Shown: positions 1 through 9,208, counted from the first letter of the stretch. The stretch is DNA of 64,000 nucleotides from CBDHDJ01 sp965261645 (GCA_965261645.1 CBDHDJ010000003.1:1240001-1304000), one strand, 5' to 3'. Numbers and translations are program-made. Notes: generated from the letters alone by a model not told the origin.

Positions 1-102
1 CTGTTCTCGGCTAGCGAAACTTCTTCGGCCTCAACGATATCCCCGATCATGCGGCAGGGCACGGGCTGGTCCTCGTCCAGCGCGCCTTCGGCGGCCAGCG
101 CC
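1..102 (-). pseudogene. ParB-family partition protein, internal fragment
   Basis: Read on the minus strand, this stretch is open throughout and encodes about 33 residues that match the ParB-like protein encoded at 33432-35957 with only four differences. The match includes the motif PCRMI and the ParB-box-like SLAEN. The right-hand end stops exactly at the terminus of the IS21 element (103), and the left end runs off the window. It is therefore a second, diverged copy of the same partition gene, cut by the IS21 insertion or by a deletion next to it. The rest of the gene should lie to the left of the window. Confidence 0.85.
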
Positions 103-302
103 TGTCAACGGCGGAGCAAAATTAGTCCACCCGGGCGGAGTAAAACTAGTCCACTTAACGTTATGCGGTACGCGGTGTTGGGGAGTTGTCCCGGTAGTCC
201 ATAGGAGGGACCCGCGCTGCTTCGTGTAGCGCTTGCGTTACGCGGAGCGAAGCAGCGTGGGAGGTTCCTGTGGACCCACCGGGTCAACCATTGCACCGGC
301 GG

Positions 303-1073
303 TTAAGCAGGTATTTTGGGGAATTTCCGCCGTTTTTGGCTTTGGTTGAGACGATAGCTCTCGCCGTTCATTTCCAGGATATGGACATGGTGGGTGAGGC
401 GGTCCAGCAAAGCCCCGGTCAGGCGTTCCGAGCCGAATATCTCCGTCCACTCATCGAACGGCAAGTTGGAGGTCACCAGGATCGAGCCCCGCTCGTAGCG
501 CTGGCTGAAGACTTCGAACAGCAGCTCGGCGCCGGTCTTCGAGAGCGGCACGAAGCCGAGTTCGTCGATGATCAGAAGGTGATACTTTGCCAGTTGCTTC
601 TGCAGGCGCAACAGGCGTTTTTCATCCCTGGCCTCCATCAGTTCATGAACCAGGGCAGCGGCCGTGAGGAAGCCGATGGAGAGCCCCTTTTGGCAGGCCG
701 CCAGACCGAGACCGAGGGCGATATGGGTCTTGCCGGTTCCGCTGTTGCCGAGCGCGATGATATTCTCACGACGCTCGACGTATTCGCATCGCGCCAACTC
801 CAGAACCAGCATCTTGTTGAGCGATGCGATGGCCTTGAAGTCGAAGCTGTCGAGGCTTTTGACGGCGGGGAACCTGGCCTGTCTGATCCGCCGCTCGACC
901 ATGCGGCGCTCACGGTCGATCAGTTCCAACTCGGTCAGACGGACAAGATACCGCACATGGTCGGCGCCCTCGGTGGCGCATTGGCGGGCCAGCTTGTCGT
1001 ATTCGCGCAGGAACGTCGGCAGTTTCAGGGTCTTGAGGTGATGGGCCAGCAACACTTGCGGCGTATCGGTCAT
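303..1073 (-). CDS. istB: IS21-family helper ATPase IstB
   Basis: This is the AAA+ ATPase that assists the IstA transposase in target selection and strand transfer. The Walker A motif GNSGTGKT, the Walker B stretch LLIIDELGF and the family N-terminal helix region LKTLKLPTFL are visible; the length of 256 aa is usual for IstB. The start was placed at 1073 because that ATG overlaps the istA stop codon as ATGA, the classic IS21 arrangement. An upstream in-frame start at 1193 would lie wholly inside istA. The gene looks intact. Confidence 0.93.
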   Translation of the reverse strand: MTDTPQVLLAHHLKTLKLPTFLREYDKLARQCATEGADHVRYLVRLTELELIDRERRMVERRIRQARFPAVKSLDSFDFKAIASLNKMLVLELARCEYVERRENIIALGNSGTGKTHIALGLGLAACQKGLSIGFLTAAALVHELMEARDEKRLLRLQKQLAKYHLLIIDELGFVPLSKTGAELLFEVFSQRYERGSILVTSNLPFDEWTEIFGSERLTGALLDRLTHHVHILEMNGESYRLNQSQKRRKFPKIPA

Positions 1074-2584
1074 GACGCGCCTCCACCCAACAAGCTCATA
1101 TAACTGGCGGCGGCCGTGGTCGCCACGTTGGCCCGAGGCAGGTAGGGATAGATATCCAGGTCGAGTTTGGGCGGGCGTCGCTCGATACGGCACAGCACAA
1201 GGTGTTTGACGGCGTCGTAGCCGATCGCACCCAGGCGCAGGGCGTCCTTCACCGCGCCGTGAAGCACCTCGAGATCGAAGGTCTCCAGAAGCCGAAGGAC
1301 CTGGACGTATTCCCGCTTGCCGGCCTTGCCCATGCGCGCCTCCAGGAGACGGCGCAGGGTTGGGAAGGCATCAGGCAGTTCCCATCCGGCTAGCGGCGCG
1401 GCCTGATCCAGGGCGCCGATCTTGTGCTCCAGCAAAGGCAGGTAGTGGATCGGATCGAAGACCATATCTTCCCGGTCGTAGGAACGGGGGTGTCGGGCAA
1501 TGATCCCGGCGCCGCAACCGATAACCACCTCGTGGACATAGCCACGGATCCAGACTTCCTGATGGCCGTAGGCGACGGGCACGGAATAGTCATTCGTCCG
1601 GTAGCGCACCAGGGACAGCGAGTTGACCCGCGTGCCCTGCTTGTCGCACGCGTCGAACGGTGCCGGCAGTGGCCTCTTCAACGCTTCGCGGTCACGCACA
1701 AACCGTTCGCCGATGCTCTCGCGGTGGCCGCGCAGGACGTTGCCTTGCCGGTTGCGGCATTGCTCTTCCAGGTGGCCATTGAAGGCGTCCCAGCTCGCGA
1801 ACCGGGGAAGCGGCGTCATGAAGTTCCGCCGGGCATAGCCGACCACCCCCTCCACATTGCCTTTGTCGTTACCCTTGCCGGGACGGCCGTAGCGGTCCTC
1901 GAAGAGGTAATGGGACTGCAGCCCGCTGAACGGCCGCGTTCGTTGCCGCGTGCCATCTGACAAGATGCGCGACACCAGACACTTGTCGTTGTCGTAAAGA
2001 ATCGATTGGGGAACGCCGCCGAAAAAAACAAAGGCTCTGTTGTGCCCGTCCAGCCAGGCCTCCGTCGTCGCCGCCGGGTAGGCCGCAACGAAGCAGGCAT
2101 CGCTGTGGGGAAGTGTCATGACGAAAAAATGCGCCCGATACTTGACGCCGGCGATGATCGCATCCGCCTCGCCAAAGTCCGCTTGAGCATGGCCCGGAGG
2201 ATGTGACAACGGCACAAACATCTCACGCCGACGAAGGCGCCGTTCCCGAACGTAATCCTTCACGATGGTCTCTTTGCCCGTAAAGCCATGTTCGTCGCGA
2301 AGGCGCTCGAATATACGCTTCGCCGTGTGGTGCTGCTTACGGTGAACCGTTCGGTCCTCCTCCAGAATACGGTCGATGATATCCGTGAAGGGGGCCAGTT
2401 TCGGGCGTTTCGGTGGCTGGCGTCGCCGATATCCCGGCGGTTCCGAATGCCGCAGCATCTTCCTCACCGTCTCGCGCGCAATGCCAAACCGACTTGCCGC
2501 CTCTCGCTGGCTCAGACCATCAACATGGCAGGCCAGCCGAACGCGCAGATATAGGTCCACGGTGTACATCCTCCCGCCTTCCAT
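1070..2584 (-). CDS. istA: IS21-family transposase IstA
   Basis: A DDE-type recombinase of 504 aa. The N-terminal helix-turn-helix (LSQREAASRFGIARETVRKML, about residues 24-44) binds the ends. The integrase core holds the first Asp in QADFGEAD, the second in ILYDNDK and the Glu in DKGNVEG. A C-terminal Mu-type beta-barrel region (VNSLSLVRYRTNDYSVP) follows. The 4-nt overlap with istB means that the two are translationally coupled. It appears full length and potentially active. Confidence 0.93.
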   Translation of the reverse strand: MEGGRMYTVDLYLRVRLACHVDGLSQREAASRFGIARETVRKMLRHSEPPGYRRRQPPKRPKLAPFTDIIDRILEEDRTVHRKQHHTAKRIFERLRDEHGFTGKETIVKDYVRERRLRRREMFVPLSHPPGHAQADFGEADAIIAGVKYRAHFFVMTLPHSDACFVAAYPAATTEAWLDGHNRAFVFFGGVPQSILYDNDKCLVSRILSDGTRQRTRPFSGLQSHYLFEDRYGRPGKGNDKGNVEGVVGYARRNFMTPLPRFASWDAFNGHLEEQCRNRQGNVLRGHRESIGERFVRDREALKRPLPAPFDACDKQGTRVNSLSLVRYRTNDYSVPVAYGHQEVWIRGYVHEVVIGCGAGIIARHPRSYDREDMVFDPIHYLPLLEHKIGALDQAAPLAGWELPDAFPTLRRLLEARMGKAGKREYVQVLRLLETFDLEVLHGAVKDALRLGAIGYDAVKHLVLCRIERRPPKLDLDIYPYLPRANVATTAAASYMSLLGGGAS

Positions 2585-2683
2585 CTCAAAAAAGATCGAA
2601 GGCTACAGGTGGCAGAGTTTTACTCCGCCCGCGGCTGGGAAATCCCGCCGCTTCCGTGGACTAATTTGTCACCGCCGTTCTCA

Positions 2684-4011
2684 GGCCGTGTATTGAGCGC
2701 GTCAGCAACAACTGCGAGTACGTCCGGACTGTGTGCGCTCAGATCGGTTCCTTTCGGGAAGTACTGTCGAAGCAGTCCATTGGTGTTCTCGTTCGTTCCG
2801 CGTTGCCAAGGGCTGTGCGGTTCGCAGAAGTAGACGGGAAGGCCGGTTGTAATCCGCAGATCCCCATGCCTGGCCATCTCTGCTCCCTGGTCCCAGGTCA
2901 GCGAGCGGCGAAGCTGCGCTGGCAATGTCGTGATCGTCCGGGCGATGGCATCGCGAACCGCTTCAGCCCCATGACCGGCAAGCGCAGGCCCGTTCTTCAC
3001 GCGCGGGACGGTGCCGTGGCCTTCCATTCGGGGAAGATGCAGCAGCATTGTGAACCGCGTGGTGCGTTCCACCAGAGTGCCGATCGCCGATCTGCCCAAG
3101 CCGATGATCAGGTCACCTTCCCAGTGTCCGGGTACGGCCCGATCAGCTGCTTCCGCCGATCGTTCACTGATCATGATCTCAGGCGTGACGAAGGATTTGC
3201 CCCGCCGGCGGCTACGTGCCCGAGGCACGCGCAGTGCCCTTCCCGTGCGAAGGCAGGCGGTCAGCTCACGACGGAGTGCGCCGCGGCCCTGTACGTAGAG
3301 CGCCTGATAGATCGCCTCATGACTGATCCGCATCGCTTGATCCTCGGGCCCGTCCCCAGGATAGTCGATCCGAAGACGGTGCGCGATCTGCTCAGGACTC
3401 CAGGCCCTGGCCCATCGCCTGCGCTGCCGCGGCCCATGCCGACGACCGTTCCAGACGACGCGTGGCCCCTCGATCACCGTTCCATCCGGTGCCGAGATCC
3501 GACCCGCAAGCCGATCCTGCACATAGCGCCGCAGCGCCTCATTCGTTGCCAGCTTGGCTGGCTTCGGCCTTTTGGCGGATCGATCAGCATGCCACTGCGC
3601 CGTCGTTGCTCGGTAGTCCAGGCCACCGCTTCGGGTCGCCGCGTTGCGCCGCACCTCGCGGGAGATCGTCGACGGTGCTCGCTCCAGCCGGCAAGCAATA
3701 TGGCGTATGCCTCTTCCCTGGGCGCGCAGAAGAGCAATCTCCTCACGTTCCTCGAAAGACAGGTAACGTCCTGACAGCGGCTTGGCCGATTGCGATAAAT
3801 GTGATGGTGGCATGCCGCCCGACCTCCGGAACCACCTCGAGCCTACCGGAGGGGATACACCGGCATCTCGGGCCGCGTCCTCGCTCGAACGCCCCGTCGC
3901 AATCGCTGCCCAGAACCGAACAAGCTCCTCACGCCGTGCCGAGTTCGGTCGACCTGGCGAATGCAACTTGCTCCGTCCAGACTGATCCGACCGCCGTCTG
4001 CGTACCGTCAT
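2684..4011 (-). pseudogene. IS30-family transposase, C-terminally truncated by IS21
   Basis: An IS30 DDE transposase. The N-terminal HTH (LSFEEREEIALLRAQG and SRE motifs) is followed by the catalytic core with GHWEGDLI (first Asp), TWDQGAEM (second Asp) and GTNENTNGLLRQ (Glu). The reading frame is lost at 2683, right after the conserved ALNTRP motif, where the IS21 terminus begins. The last few conserved residues (the K-T-L-G-type tail) and the 3' inverted repeat are missing. The catalytic triad survives, but the end needed for transposition does not, so the copy should be immobile. Confidence 0.9.
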
Positions 4012-4056
4012 AGCAACCTCCTATGCCAGAGTGTTGCGACGACCGATTGAACTCGC
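2684..4056 (-). mobile_element. IS30-family element, truncated on its 3' side
   Basis: The transposase-start side ends near 4056, where the IS3-type orfB reading frame (ending HHSDRGSQ) switches to sequence resembling an IS30 terminus (TTCAATCGGTCGTCGCAACACT on the minus strand). The other end is replaced by the IS21 element. The boundary at 4056 is inferred from the loss of IS3 similarity and may be off by several bases. Confidence 0.65.
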
Positions 4057-4561
4057 ATTGCGATCCGCGATCCGAATGGTGGATACAGCCCCTTGGCGGC
4101 TGTCGTGACCGGACAGCGGCCTTGAGCGCTGCCAAGGCGAGCCGCGTATCGATCGAGCGGCTGATGGCATAACCAACGACGCGGCGTGACCACGCATCGA
4201 GGATGACGGCGGCATAAACGAAGCCAACGGCGATCGCGACGTAGGTGATGTCTGCGACCCAGAGCTGGTTCGGCCTGTCGGCCGTAACGTCCTTGGCGCG
4301 GTTGGAGAAGATCGGACTATCGTGATCGCTGTCGGTTGTGGCGATGAAACGCCTGCGACGCTTGGGCTGTAGGTCGTGCTGGCGCATCAGACGGCGGATC
4401 TTCTTACCGTTGACGACGATCCCCTGATGGCGTAGCTCGGCCCCGACACGTCGATAGCCGTAAGCCTCAAACTCTTCGCAGATCGCCGTGATGCGGGCGA
4501 CGATCTCGGTGTCGGCCTCGGTCGCCGGCGTATCGTAGTAGGTGGAGCGCGGCAGGCCCAT
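4057..4561 (-). pseudogene. IS3-family OrfB transposase fragment
   Basis: This is the N-terminal part of an IS3 OrfB: GLPRSTYY, the GYRRVGAELR region, WVADITYV (first catalytic Asp) and HHSDRGSQ (second Asp). The frame then enters the IS30 terminus, so the catalytic Glu domain is absent. The ATG at 4561 overlaps the orfA TGA (ATGA). The IS30 insertion inactivated it. Confidence 0.85.
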
Positions 4562-4911
4562 CAGACGACATCCTCGCGCGATGGTGAGCCCACGGGGCCG
4601 GCAATCACGGACGTAGTCGCGCTTCTCGGCCGTGGTGCGCTCTTGAGTGCCCCTTTTAGAAACTCGATCTCCAGCGCCTGCCGGCCTACCAGGCGCTCAA
4701 GGGCAGAGATCTTCGCCTCAAATTCCTGGAGAAGGCCGGCGGCCTCCACGTCTTCGTCAAACGCGCCGGCTTCGAGCTTCGACACCCAGATGCGGATCAG
4801 GTTGCGCGAGACGTCGTGGCGCCTGGCCAGCCCGTGAAGGGTCTCGCCTCCGAGATATTCCTGAGCAACCTGTCGCTTGAACTCAATACTGTAGGTTCGG
4901 TGCTTGGCCAT
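4561..4911 (-). CDS. IS3-family OrfA (HTH protein)
   Basis: The DNA-binding subunit of an IS3-type element. The protein starts MAKHRTYS, followed by an HTH of the Tnp-1 type (GLARRHDVSRNLIRIW) and a leucine-zipper-like segment ending LEIEFLKGAL. An in-frame ATG nine bases upstream (4920) is the alternative start. OrfB follows through an ATGA overlap, although IS3 elements normally also use programmed frameshifting. OrfA is intact, but its partner is broken. Confidence 0.85.
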   Translation of the reverse strand: MAKHRTYSIEFKRQVAQEYLGGETLHGLARRHDVSRNLIRIWVSKLEAGAFDEDVEAAGLLQEFEAKISALERLVGRQALEIEFLKGALKSAPRPRSATTSVIAGPVGSPSREDVV

Positions 4912-5011
4912 GGCTTCCATCCTCTGAAAGCCCAGCGTTCCCGGTCAATTCCAAACGTGCAAACTGTCCACCCTCAGGGGCGCACTCCAGATAACCCCCA
5001 ATAGGGGGTCA

Positions 5012-5472
5012 TCTGTGGACGCCTCCGTTGATGCAAGCATTTCTTTGAACGTCTCGGGGCATGTGGTCAGGTGCGGTCATCTGTCCGGCCTCATGATGCG
5101 GCTGGTTTGACGCCGCAGGCCCGTATGGAGATGTGCAGACCGGGTCCAAGATCAATATTGCGGGCTTGAAAGCCCCTTGACCCATCACTGGTTTTCCCGA
5201 TCCCGTCTCGATTGACCGTTTACCCACCCCAGTCCGACCGCCCAGAGCCAGGCAAGGCTCTTAATATCTCGATACCGCTGGCGAGATCTTCACGACCCGG
5301 GTCTGGGTCGACTCCACCCGGCACCCCCGCGGCGACACCCTCGATAACGGGCTGGGTATACCCCAGGTCAGGCCGCGTTGCGGCCCCTCATTGCCTCGCG
5401 CAGATCAGAGAGGTAGGGCCTGAAGGAACTGGGGACAACGTATCGAACTGTCATCCGCCTTTACGGTTCAAT
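5012..5472. other. Gene-free stretch between two insertion sequences
   Basis: Only short, low-quality open frames occur here, with no family motif, ribosome binding site or hairpin terminator that I can defend. It may be debris of an older element. Confidence 0.4.
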
Positions 5473-6579
5473 CCTTGCCTATCCGGTTAACGCCCATGAC
5501 CGCTACATGTAGGGTGCCGCCACTCTCCCGAGTAAAGCTCGGCATAGGTTGGAGCAGAGGTGTCGCCCGCGATGCCGAGCAATGAGCGGAAGGCGTTGAA
5601 CGGGTAGAACCGCCTGTTGAAGCGGAAGGTGAACTCGTTGAGGTAGGCTTGTAGGTGCTGGTGGCTAACGCCGTGGTGGATACCGATCAGCCACGTCTTC
5701 AGGTTGGCGAAAACCAGATGGATGATCGGCAGGTATTGCTCGGCAACCTCTGGATCACCACACTCGGCAACAGCGAAGTGCTCATAGCCGCGCTTACCGA
5801 GGCCAGCATAGCCGCTCCAATCGTCAGTAACGATCAGCGATCCCGGCGCGACGGTGCTCTCGACGAACCCACAGAGCGACTCGGCGCTACGGTCGAGCAC
5901 GACGGCGAGCCGAACGCGTCCGGCATAGCGTCCGTCTTTCCGGTTGTCGAGCTTGGTGCCCGGCTTTCGATGACGCACCTCGATGGCACAGGAGACGGGA
6001 ACCTTGTGGTGAACACCACGGCCTTCCCCACGCGTTCGCCCGCCAACCCAGGTTTCGTCCACCTCAACATGGTTCTTGGGCTGTCCACCGATCCTGTCTT
6101 GGTTGGGCCGCACCATGCCCGAGCGGAGCTTGTGGAGAATTTGAAAGGCCGTCTCGTAGCGCGAAAGACCAAGTTGCCGCTGAAACTGCACGGCGGACAT
6201 GCCGGGCGTCTGACTGGCGACCAGATAAGCGGCCCAGAACCAGACGTTCAGCGGAGTGTGGCTACGCTCCATCACTGTTCCCACCGTCAGCCCGGTGTCC
6301 TGGCGGCACTTGCGGCAGCGCAGGACGCCAGGGCGGTTTTCAAAGTGGAACGGCTCTCCCGCCGTGCCGCAGTGCGGGCAGGCAAAGCCGTCTCCCCAGC
6401 GGGCTTTCTCCAGGTAGGAGGCGCAGGCCGCATCATCGGGGAAAAGTCGCTGGAACTCGGGTAGCGAATGCGGGAATGGGAGATCGGCGCGGTCGAGAAC
6501 ATCCATGGCGCGCTCCCCTATATCCGGTTTGCGCCCATTCTAGCCATAGTGGGTGTGGGTGTATACCGGATAGGCAAGG
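5473..6579 (-). mobile_element. IS1595-family insertion sequence
   Basis: The inverted repeats CCTTGCCTATCCGGT (5473-5487) and its complement (6565-6579) bracket one transposase gene. The flanking 8-mers do not match clearly, so a target duplication could not be confirmed. The terminal motif GCCTATCCGGTTAA recurs at the ends of the small element at 30193-30298. Confidence 0.85.
5487..6506 (-). CDS. IS1595-family transposase
   Basis: A 339-aa DDE transposase with an N-terminal zinc ribbon (CPHCG at about residue 44, CRKCR at about 64) and an ISXO2-like catalytic core. The core shows VEVDETWVGG (first Asp), VTDDWSGY (second Asp) and the family C-terminal signature HLVFANLKTWL followed by FRFNRRF. 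In this family a His-Asn pair often lies near the catalytic acidic residue. The stop codon falls inside the left inverted repeat. The gene looks intact. Confidence 0.92.
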   Translation of the reverse strand: MDVLDRADLPFPHSLPEFQRLFPDDAACASYLEKARWGDGFACPHCGTAGEPFHFENRPGVLRCRKCRQDTGLTVGTVMERSHTPLNVWFWAAYLVASQTPGMSAVQFQRQLGLSRYETAFQILHKLRSGMVRPNQDRIGGQPKNHVEVDETWVGGRTRGEGRGVHHKVPVSCAIEVRHRKPGTKLDNRKDGRYAGRVRLAVVLDRSAESLCGFVESTVAPGSLIVTDDWSGYAGLGKRGYEHFAVAECGDPEVAEQYLPIIHLVFANLKTWLIGIHHGVSHQHLQAYLNEFTFRFNRRFYPFNAFRSLLGIAGDTSAPTYAELYSGEWRHPTCSGHGR

Positions 6580-6605
6580 TACAATCTGCCCAACCCGCCG
6601 ATGGG

Positions 6606-7256
6606 TCAGCCCGCGAGTCTCACGTTCTGCGGTAACATGTTGCGCCGGGCCTCGTCATCCATCTCCGCCTTGAACGCGTGGCGGTCCTTCAGGGCGATCG
6701 CCCGCTCGGCTGCGGGACGCGCACTGATGTGATCCACCAGCCGTTTGAGGTTAGGCATTTTGGGAAAGGCGTCCTCGCCCAGGACAACAGGCACCAAGCG
6801 AGCCCAGCCCCACACCGCCATGTCGACAATCGTGTACGTCTTGCCCAGCATGTAGGAATTCTCTCCGAGATGCCGGTCGAGAATTCCGTAATGACGTTCC
6901 GCTTCGAAGTTGTAGCGATTGATGGCGTAGGGAAGTTTCTCCGGCGCGTGATTCTTGAAATGAACGGCCTGTCCCGAATAGGGACCCACGCCCGTGGCTA
7001 CGAACATCAGCCAGGACAGTAGCCGCGCCGGCATTTCCGACGTGTCTTCCGGCAGGAATTTTCCCGTCTTCTCGGCCAGATACAGAAGGATGGCGTTGCT
7101 GTCGAACACAGTAACGCCGTCATCGACGATAGCTGGCGCCTTCGCATTCGGGTTGATTGCAAGGTATTCTGGCTGGTGCTGATCGCCGAGGCGGGTGTCG
7201 AGCGGGACCAGCTCATAGGCCAAGCCCGACTCTTCGAGGAACAAGGCCACCTTCAT
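6606..7256 (-). CDS. Glutathione S-transferase family protein, N-terminus cut off by a nonsense codon
   Basis: A cytosolic GST of the YfcG/Ure2-like type. It has a thioredoxin-fold N-terminal domain (PNAKAPAI with the cis-Pro, then DSNAILLYLAEK, which binds the glutathione gamma-Glu) and an all-alpha C-terminal domain (TIVDMAVWGW). Upstream of the apparent Met at 7256 the same frame reads FYYNAAPNP, the expected family N-terminus. It continues to ATG CTG TAA at 7292-7284, so codon 3 is ochre. Either the gene is a recent nonsense pseudogene or translation restarts at 7256 and loses beta-strand 1 and the catalytic-loop residues. Confidence 0.82.
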   Translation of the reverse strand: MKVALFLEESGLAYELVPLDTRLGDQHQPEYLAINPNAKAPAIVDDGVTVFDSNAILLYLAEKTGKFLPEDTSEMPARLLSWLMFVATGVGPYSGQAVHFKNHAPEKLPYAINRYNFEAERHYGILDRHLGENSYMLGKTYTIVDMAVWGWARLVPVVLGEDAFPKMPNLKRLVDHISARPAAERAIALKDRHAFKAEMDDEARRNMLPQNVRLAG

Positions 7257-7426
7257 CGGATTGGGAGCGGCGTTATAGTAGAATTACAGCATGTCTAACC
7301 CTTCATTTTTTCTGGCCCGTTTGAAAGAACCCGGCGGGTTTCTCCGGATGCATCTTGGATAATACAACCTACTGTCGGTGGGACATCGATGTCAGTGATT
7401 CCACCAAGGCATGTCGGAGGACTTGA

Positions 7427-7702
7427 ATGTCAGAAATTGAATACTCCTGCTCAGCCCGTTCAGCGTATGCCTATCTCGGCTCAGCGCGCTTCATGGAGAT
7501 CGCCCGCGCGGCGGGACGATGCATCGTCCATAAGCCCGTCGATTTGGACAAGGTTCTAGAGGGTGTTGGATATGCACCCTTTGTGAAACGCAAACCCAAT
7601 CAGCGTGCCTACTTCTTCGCGGACGCGATCGCGGCGGCGGGCGTCGAACCGCTCACGCCCGCCCAGCTCAAGCTGGGCTACGGTGCGGCGATCGCAGATT
7701 GA
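7427..7702 (+). CDS. 2-hydroxychromene-2-carboxylate isomerase-like fragment (DsbA superfamily)
   Basis: The first 60 residues match the start of the glutathione-dependent HCCA isomerase / kappa-GST family: a Y-L-G-containing segment after strand 1 (AYAYLGSARF) and KPVDLDKVLEGVG. After QRAYFF the family similarity is lost, and the protein ends at 91 aa instead of about 200. This suggests an internal deletion that joined an unrelated or frameshifted tail. It lies three bases before a carboxylate-amine ligase gene, so the two may have been co-transcribed. Confidence 0.5.
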   Translation: MSEIEYSCSARSAYAYLGSARFMEIARAAGRCIVHKPVDLDKVLEGVGYAPFVKRKPNQRAYFFADAIAAAGVEPLTPAQLKLGYGAAIAD

Positions 7703-7704
7703 CC

Positions 7705-8853
7705 ATGACGCTCTCGACGCCGCCGTTCACGATCGGTATTGAAGAGGAATACTTCCTCGTCGATCCTGTCACGCGCGACTTGGCGACCGGGGTACAGCAA
7801 GCGGTCATCGAAGACTGCACGGACAGCCTCGACAGCGAAGTCGGCGGGATCGTCCCGGAGTTCCTACGTAGCCAGGTCGAGGTGGGAACGGCCGTCTGCC
7901 GATCCATGGCCGAAGCGCGCGAGAAGCTTTCCGCGCTTCGTCGCGCGGTCGCGGTAGCTGCCCGCAATAATGGCGTGGAACTGCTGGCCGCATCGACCCA
8001 CCCGATCGCAGACTGGAACAGGCAGGACCATACCGACAAGGAGCGTTACAACGTTCTGGCCGAGAACTTCCAGACGCTCGCGCAGCGCCTTCTCATCTGT
8101 GGAATGCATGTCCATGTCGGTGTCGAGGACAACGATCTGCGCATGGATCTGCTTGGCCAGATCACCTATTTCCTTCCGCATCTTCTGGCCCTGAGCACAT
8201 CGTCGCCGTTCTGGCGGGGCCGAAACACCGGCCTGTTGTGTTACCGCCTGGCGGTGTTCGACGAACTGCCGCGCACCGGGCCGCCGGAGCGGTTCGAGAG
8301 CTGGGGCGAATACGAACGCCACGTCGGCATTCTTGTGAACGCGGCGCTGATCGAGGACGCCACAAGGATCTGGTGGGACATCAGGCCGCATCCCATCTTT
8401 CCGACGCTGGAGATGCGGATTGCGGACATCGGAACGCGGATCGACGACACACTGACCGTCGCAGCCCTGTATGCGTGCGTGATCTCGGCGCTCCGGCGCC
8501 TTCGGCGCGGCAATCAACGCTGGCGGCAATACAGCAACATGCTGATTCGGGAGAACCGCTGGCTGGCCCAGCGCTACGGGTTCTCGCGCGGATTGGTCGA
8601 TTTCGGGATCGGCAGGGTCGTACCCTATGCGGACTTGTTGGAAGAGCTCATCGATCTGGTCCGCGAGGACGCCGAGGAGCTCGGTTGCATCGACGAAGTG
8701 CTGAACGCGCGCGAGATACTCGTGCGGGGAACCAGCGCGCACATGCAGGTGCAGGCCTACAACGAGGTGTTGTCACAGGGTGCGAGCGAGGCAGAAGCAT
8801 TGCGCGGGGTCGTCGACCTTCTGCTCAAGGAGACCCTGAGGGGGCTCGAATAA
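7705..8853 (+). CDS. ybdK: YbdK-type carboxylate-amine ligase (glutamate-cysteine ligase-like, GCS2 family)
   Basis: An ATP-grasp-like gamma-glutamate-cysteine ligase-2 family member of 382 aa, the usual length. The signature IGIEEEYFLVD (metal and ATP binding) lies near residue 12, GMHVHVGV near 133, and the family block WRGRNTGLLCYR near 170. YbdK proteins have weak glutamate-cysteine ligase activity in vitro. The physiological substrate is uncertain. ATG 7705 was preferred to the TTG two codons upstream. It sits next to a GST and an HCCA-isomerase-like fragment, a thiol-metabolism neighbourhood. Confidence 0.88.
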   Translation: MTLSTPPFTIGIEEEYFLVDPVTRDLATGVQQAVIEDCTDSLDSEVGGIVPEFLRSQVEVGTAVCRSMAEAREKLSALRRAVAVAARNNGVELLAASTHPIADWNRQDHTDKERYNVLAENFQTLAQRLLICGMHVHVGVEDNDLRMDLLGQITYFLPHLLALSTSSPFWRGRNTGLLCYRLAVFDELPRTGPPERFESWGEYERHVGILVNAALIEDATRIWWDIRPHPIFPTLEMRIADIGTRIDDTLTVAALYACVISALRRLRRGNQRWRQYSNMLIRENRWLAQRYGFSRGLVDFGIGRVVPYADLLEELIDLVREDAEELGCIDEVLNAREILVRGTSAHMQVQAYNEVLSQGASEAEALRGVVDLLLKETLRGLE

Positions 8854-8982
8854 TCCGCACGCTTGCCCGGCGGAGGTCATGACCATCCATCCCGTGAGCA
8901 CCCTCGTTAACAAGCCCACGAACGACGACCGCCGATGCGTCGAGCCCGTCGCCGCCTGAAGCCGGACGACGAGGCAGCTCAC

Positions 8983-9208
8983 ATGAGTTTGGTGAATCGC
9001 TGCCTGTCCGTGCTGATGTTGACCCTCCTTGCTGTACCGCTGGCTCGGGCTGAACCACTGGCGCTAGGCCGGTTCTCAGCCGGCATCACCGAAGGCTGGC
9101 AAACGCGTGAATTCGAGGGTGAGACCAGCTACCGGATCATGAAGCCGGACGGGCGGCGAGTGCTTGAGGGCGACAGCGTTTCTTCTGCCTCGAGCTTCTA
9201 CCTCGAAC
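8983..9208 (+). pseudogene. DUF3047 family secreted protein, 5' fragment interrupted by IS5
   Basis: It starts with a Sec signal peptide (SVLMLTLLAVPLARA, cleavage after ARA). A conserved DUF3047 opening follows, with RFSAG, GWQTREF and SSASSFYLER. The coding sequence stops at the IS5 terminus (9209), and no continuation was recognisable to the right of the element. Only about 75 of roughly 220 expected residues remain. Confidence 0.65.

Larger units (their letters stand above)
103..2683 (-). mobile_element. IS21-family insertion sequence, complete
   Basis: It contains overlapping istA and istB genes on the minus strand. The termini are inverted: 5'-TGTCAACGGCGG at 103 and the complement of TGAGAACGGCGG ending at 2683. 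Both are followed by AAATTAGTCCAC, and further in by the shared motif GGGCGGAGTAAAACT, which are the multiple internal terminal repeats typical of IS21. No target duplication is visible: the left flank is a parB fragment and the right flank is an IS30 transposase gene. A deletion or recombination next to the element is therefore likely. Confidence 0.92.
4057..5011 (-). mobile_element. IS3-family element, 3' part lost
   Basis: It comprises orfA and the partial orfB. The outer end is placed at 5011, where the minus strand starts with TGACCCCCTATTGGGGGT, a TG-starting terminus with a small hairpin. The other end is replaced by IS30. The outer boundary is a reasoned guess from the sequence alone. 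Confidence 0.55.

Noticed and set aside
8879..8959. 26-codon frame with a GGAGGT ribosome site between ybdK and the DUF3047 gene
   Set aside because: Good ribosome site, but the peptide has no recognisable features and the next gene starts within 24 bp; kept only as a note.
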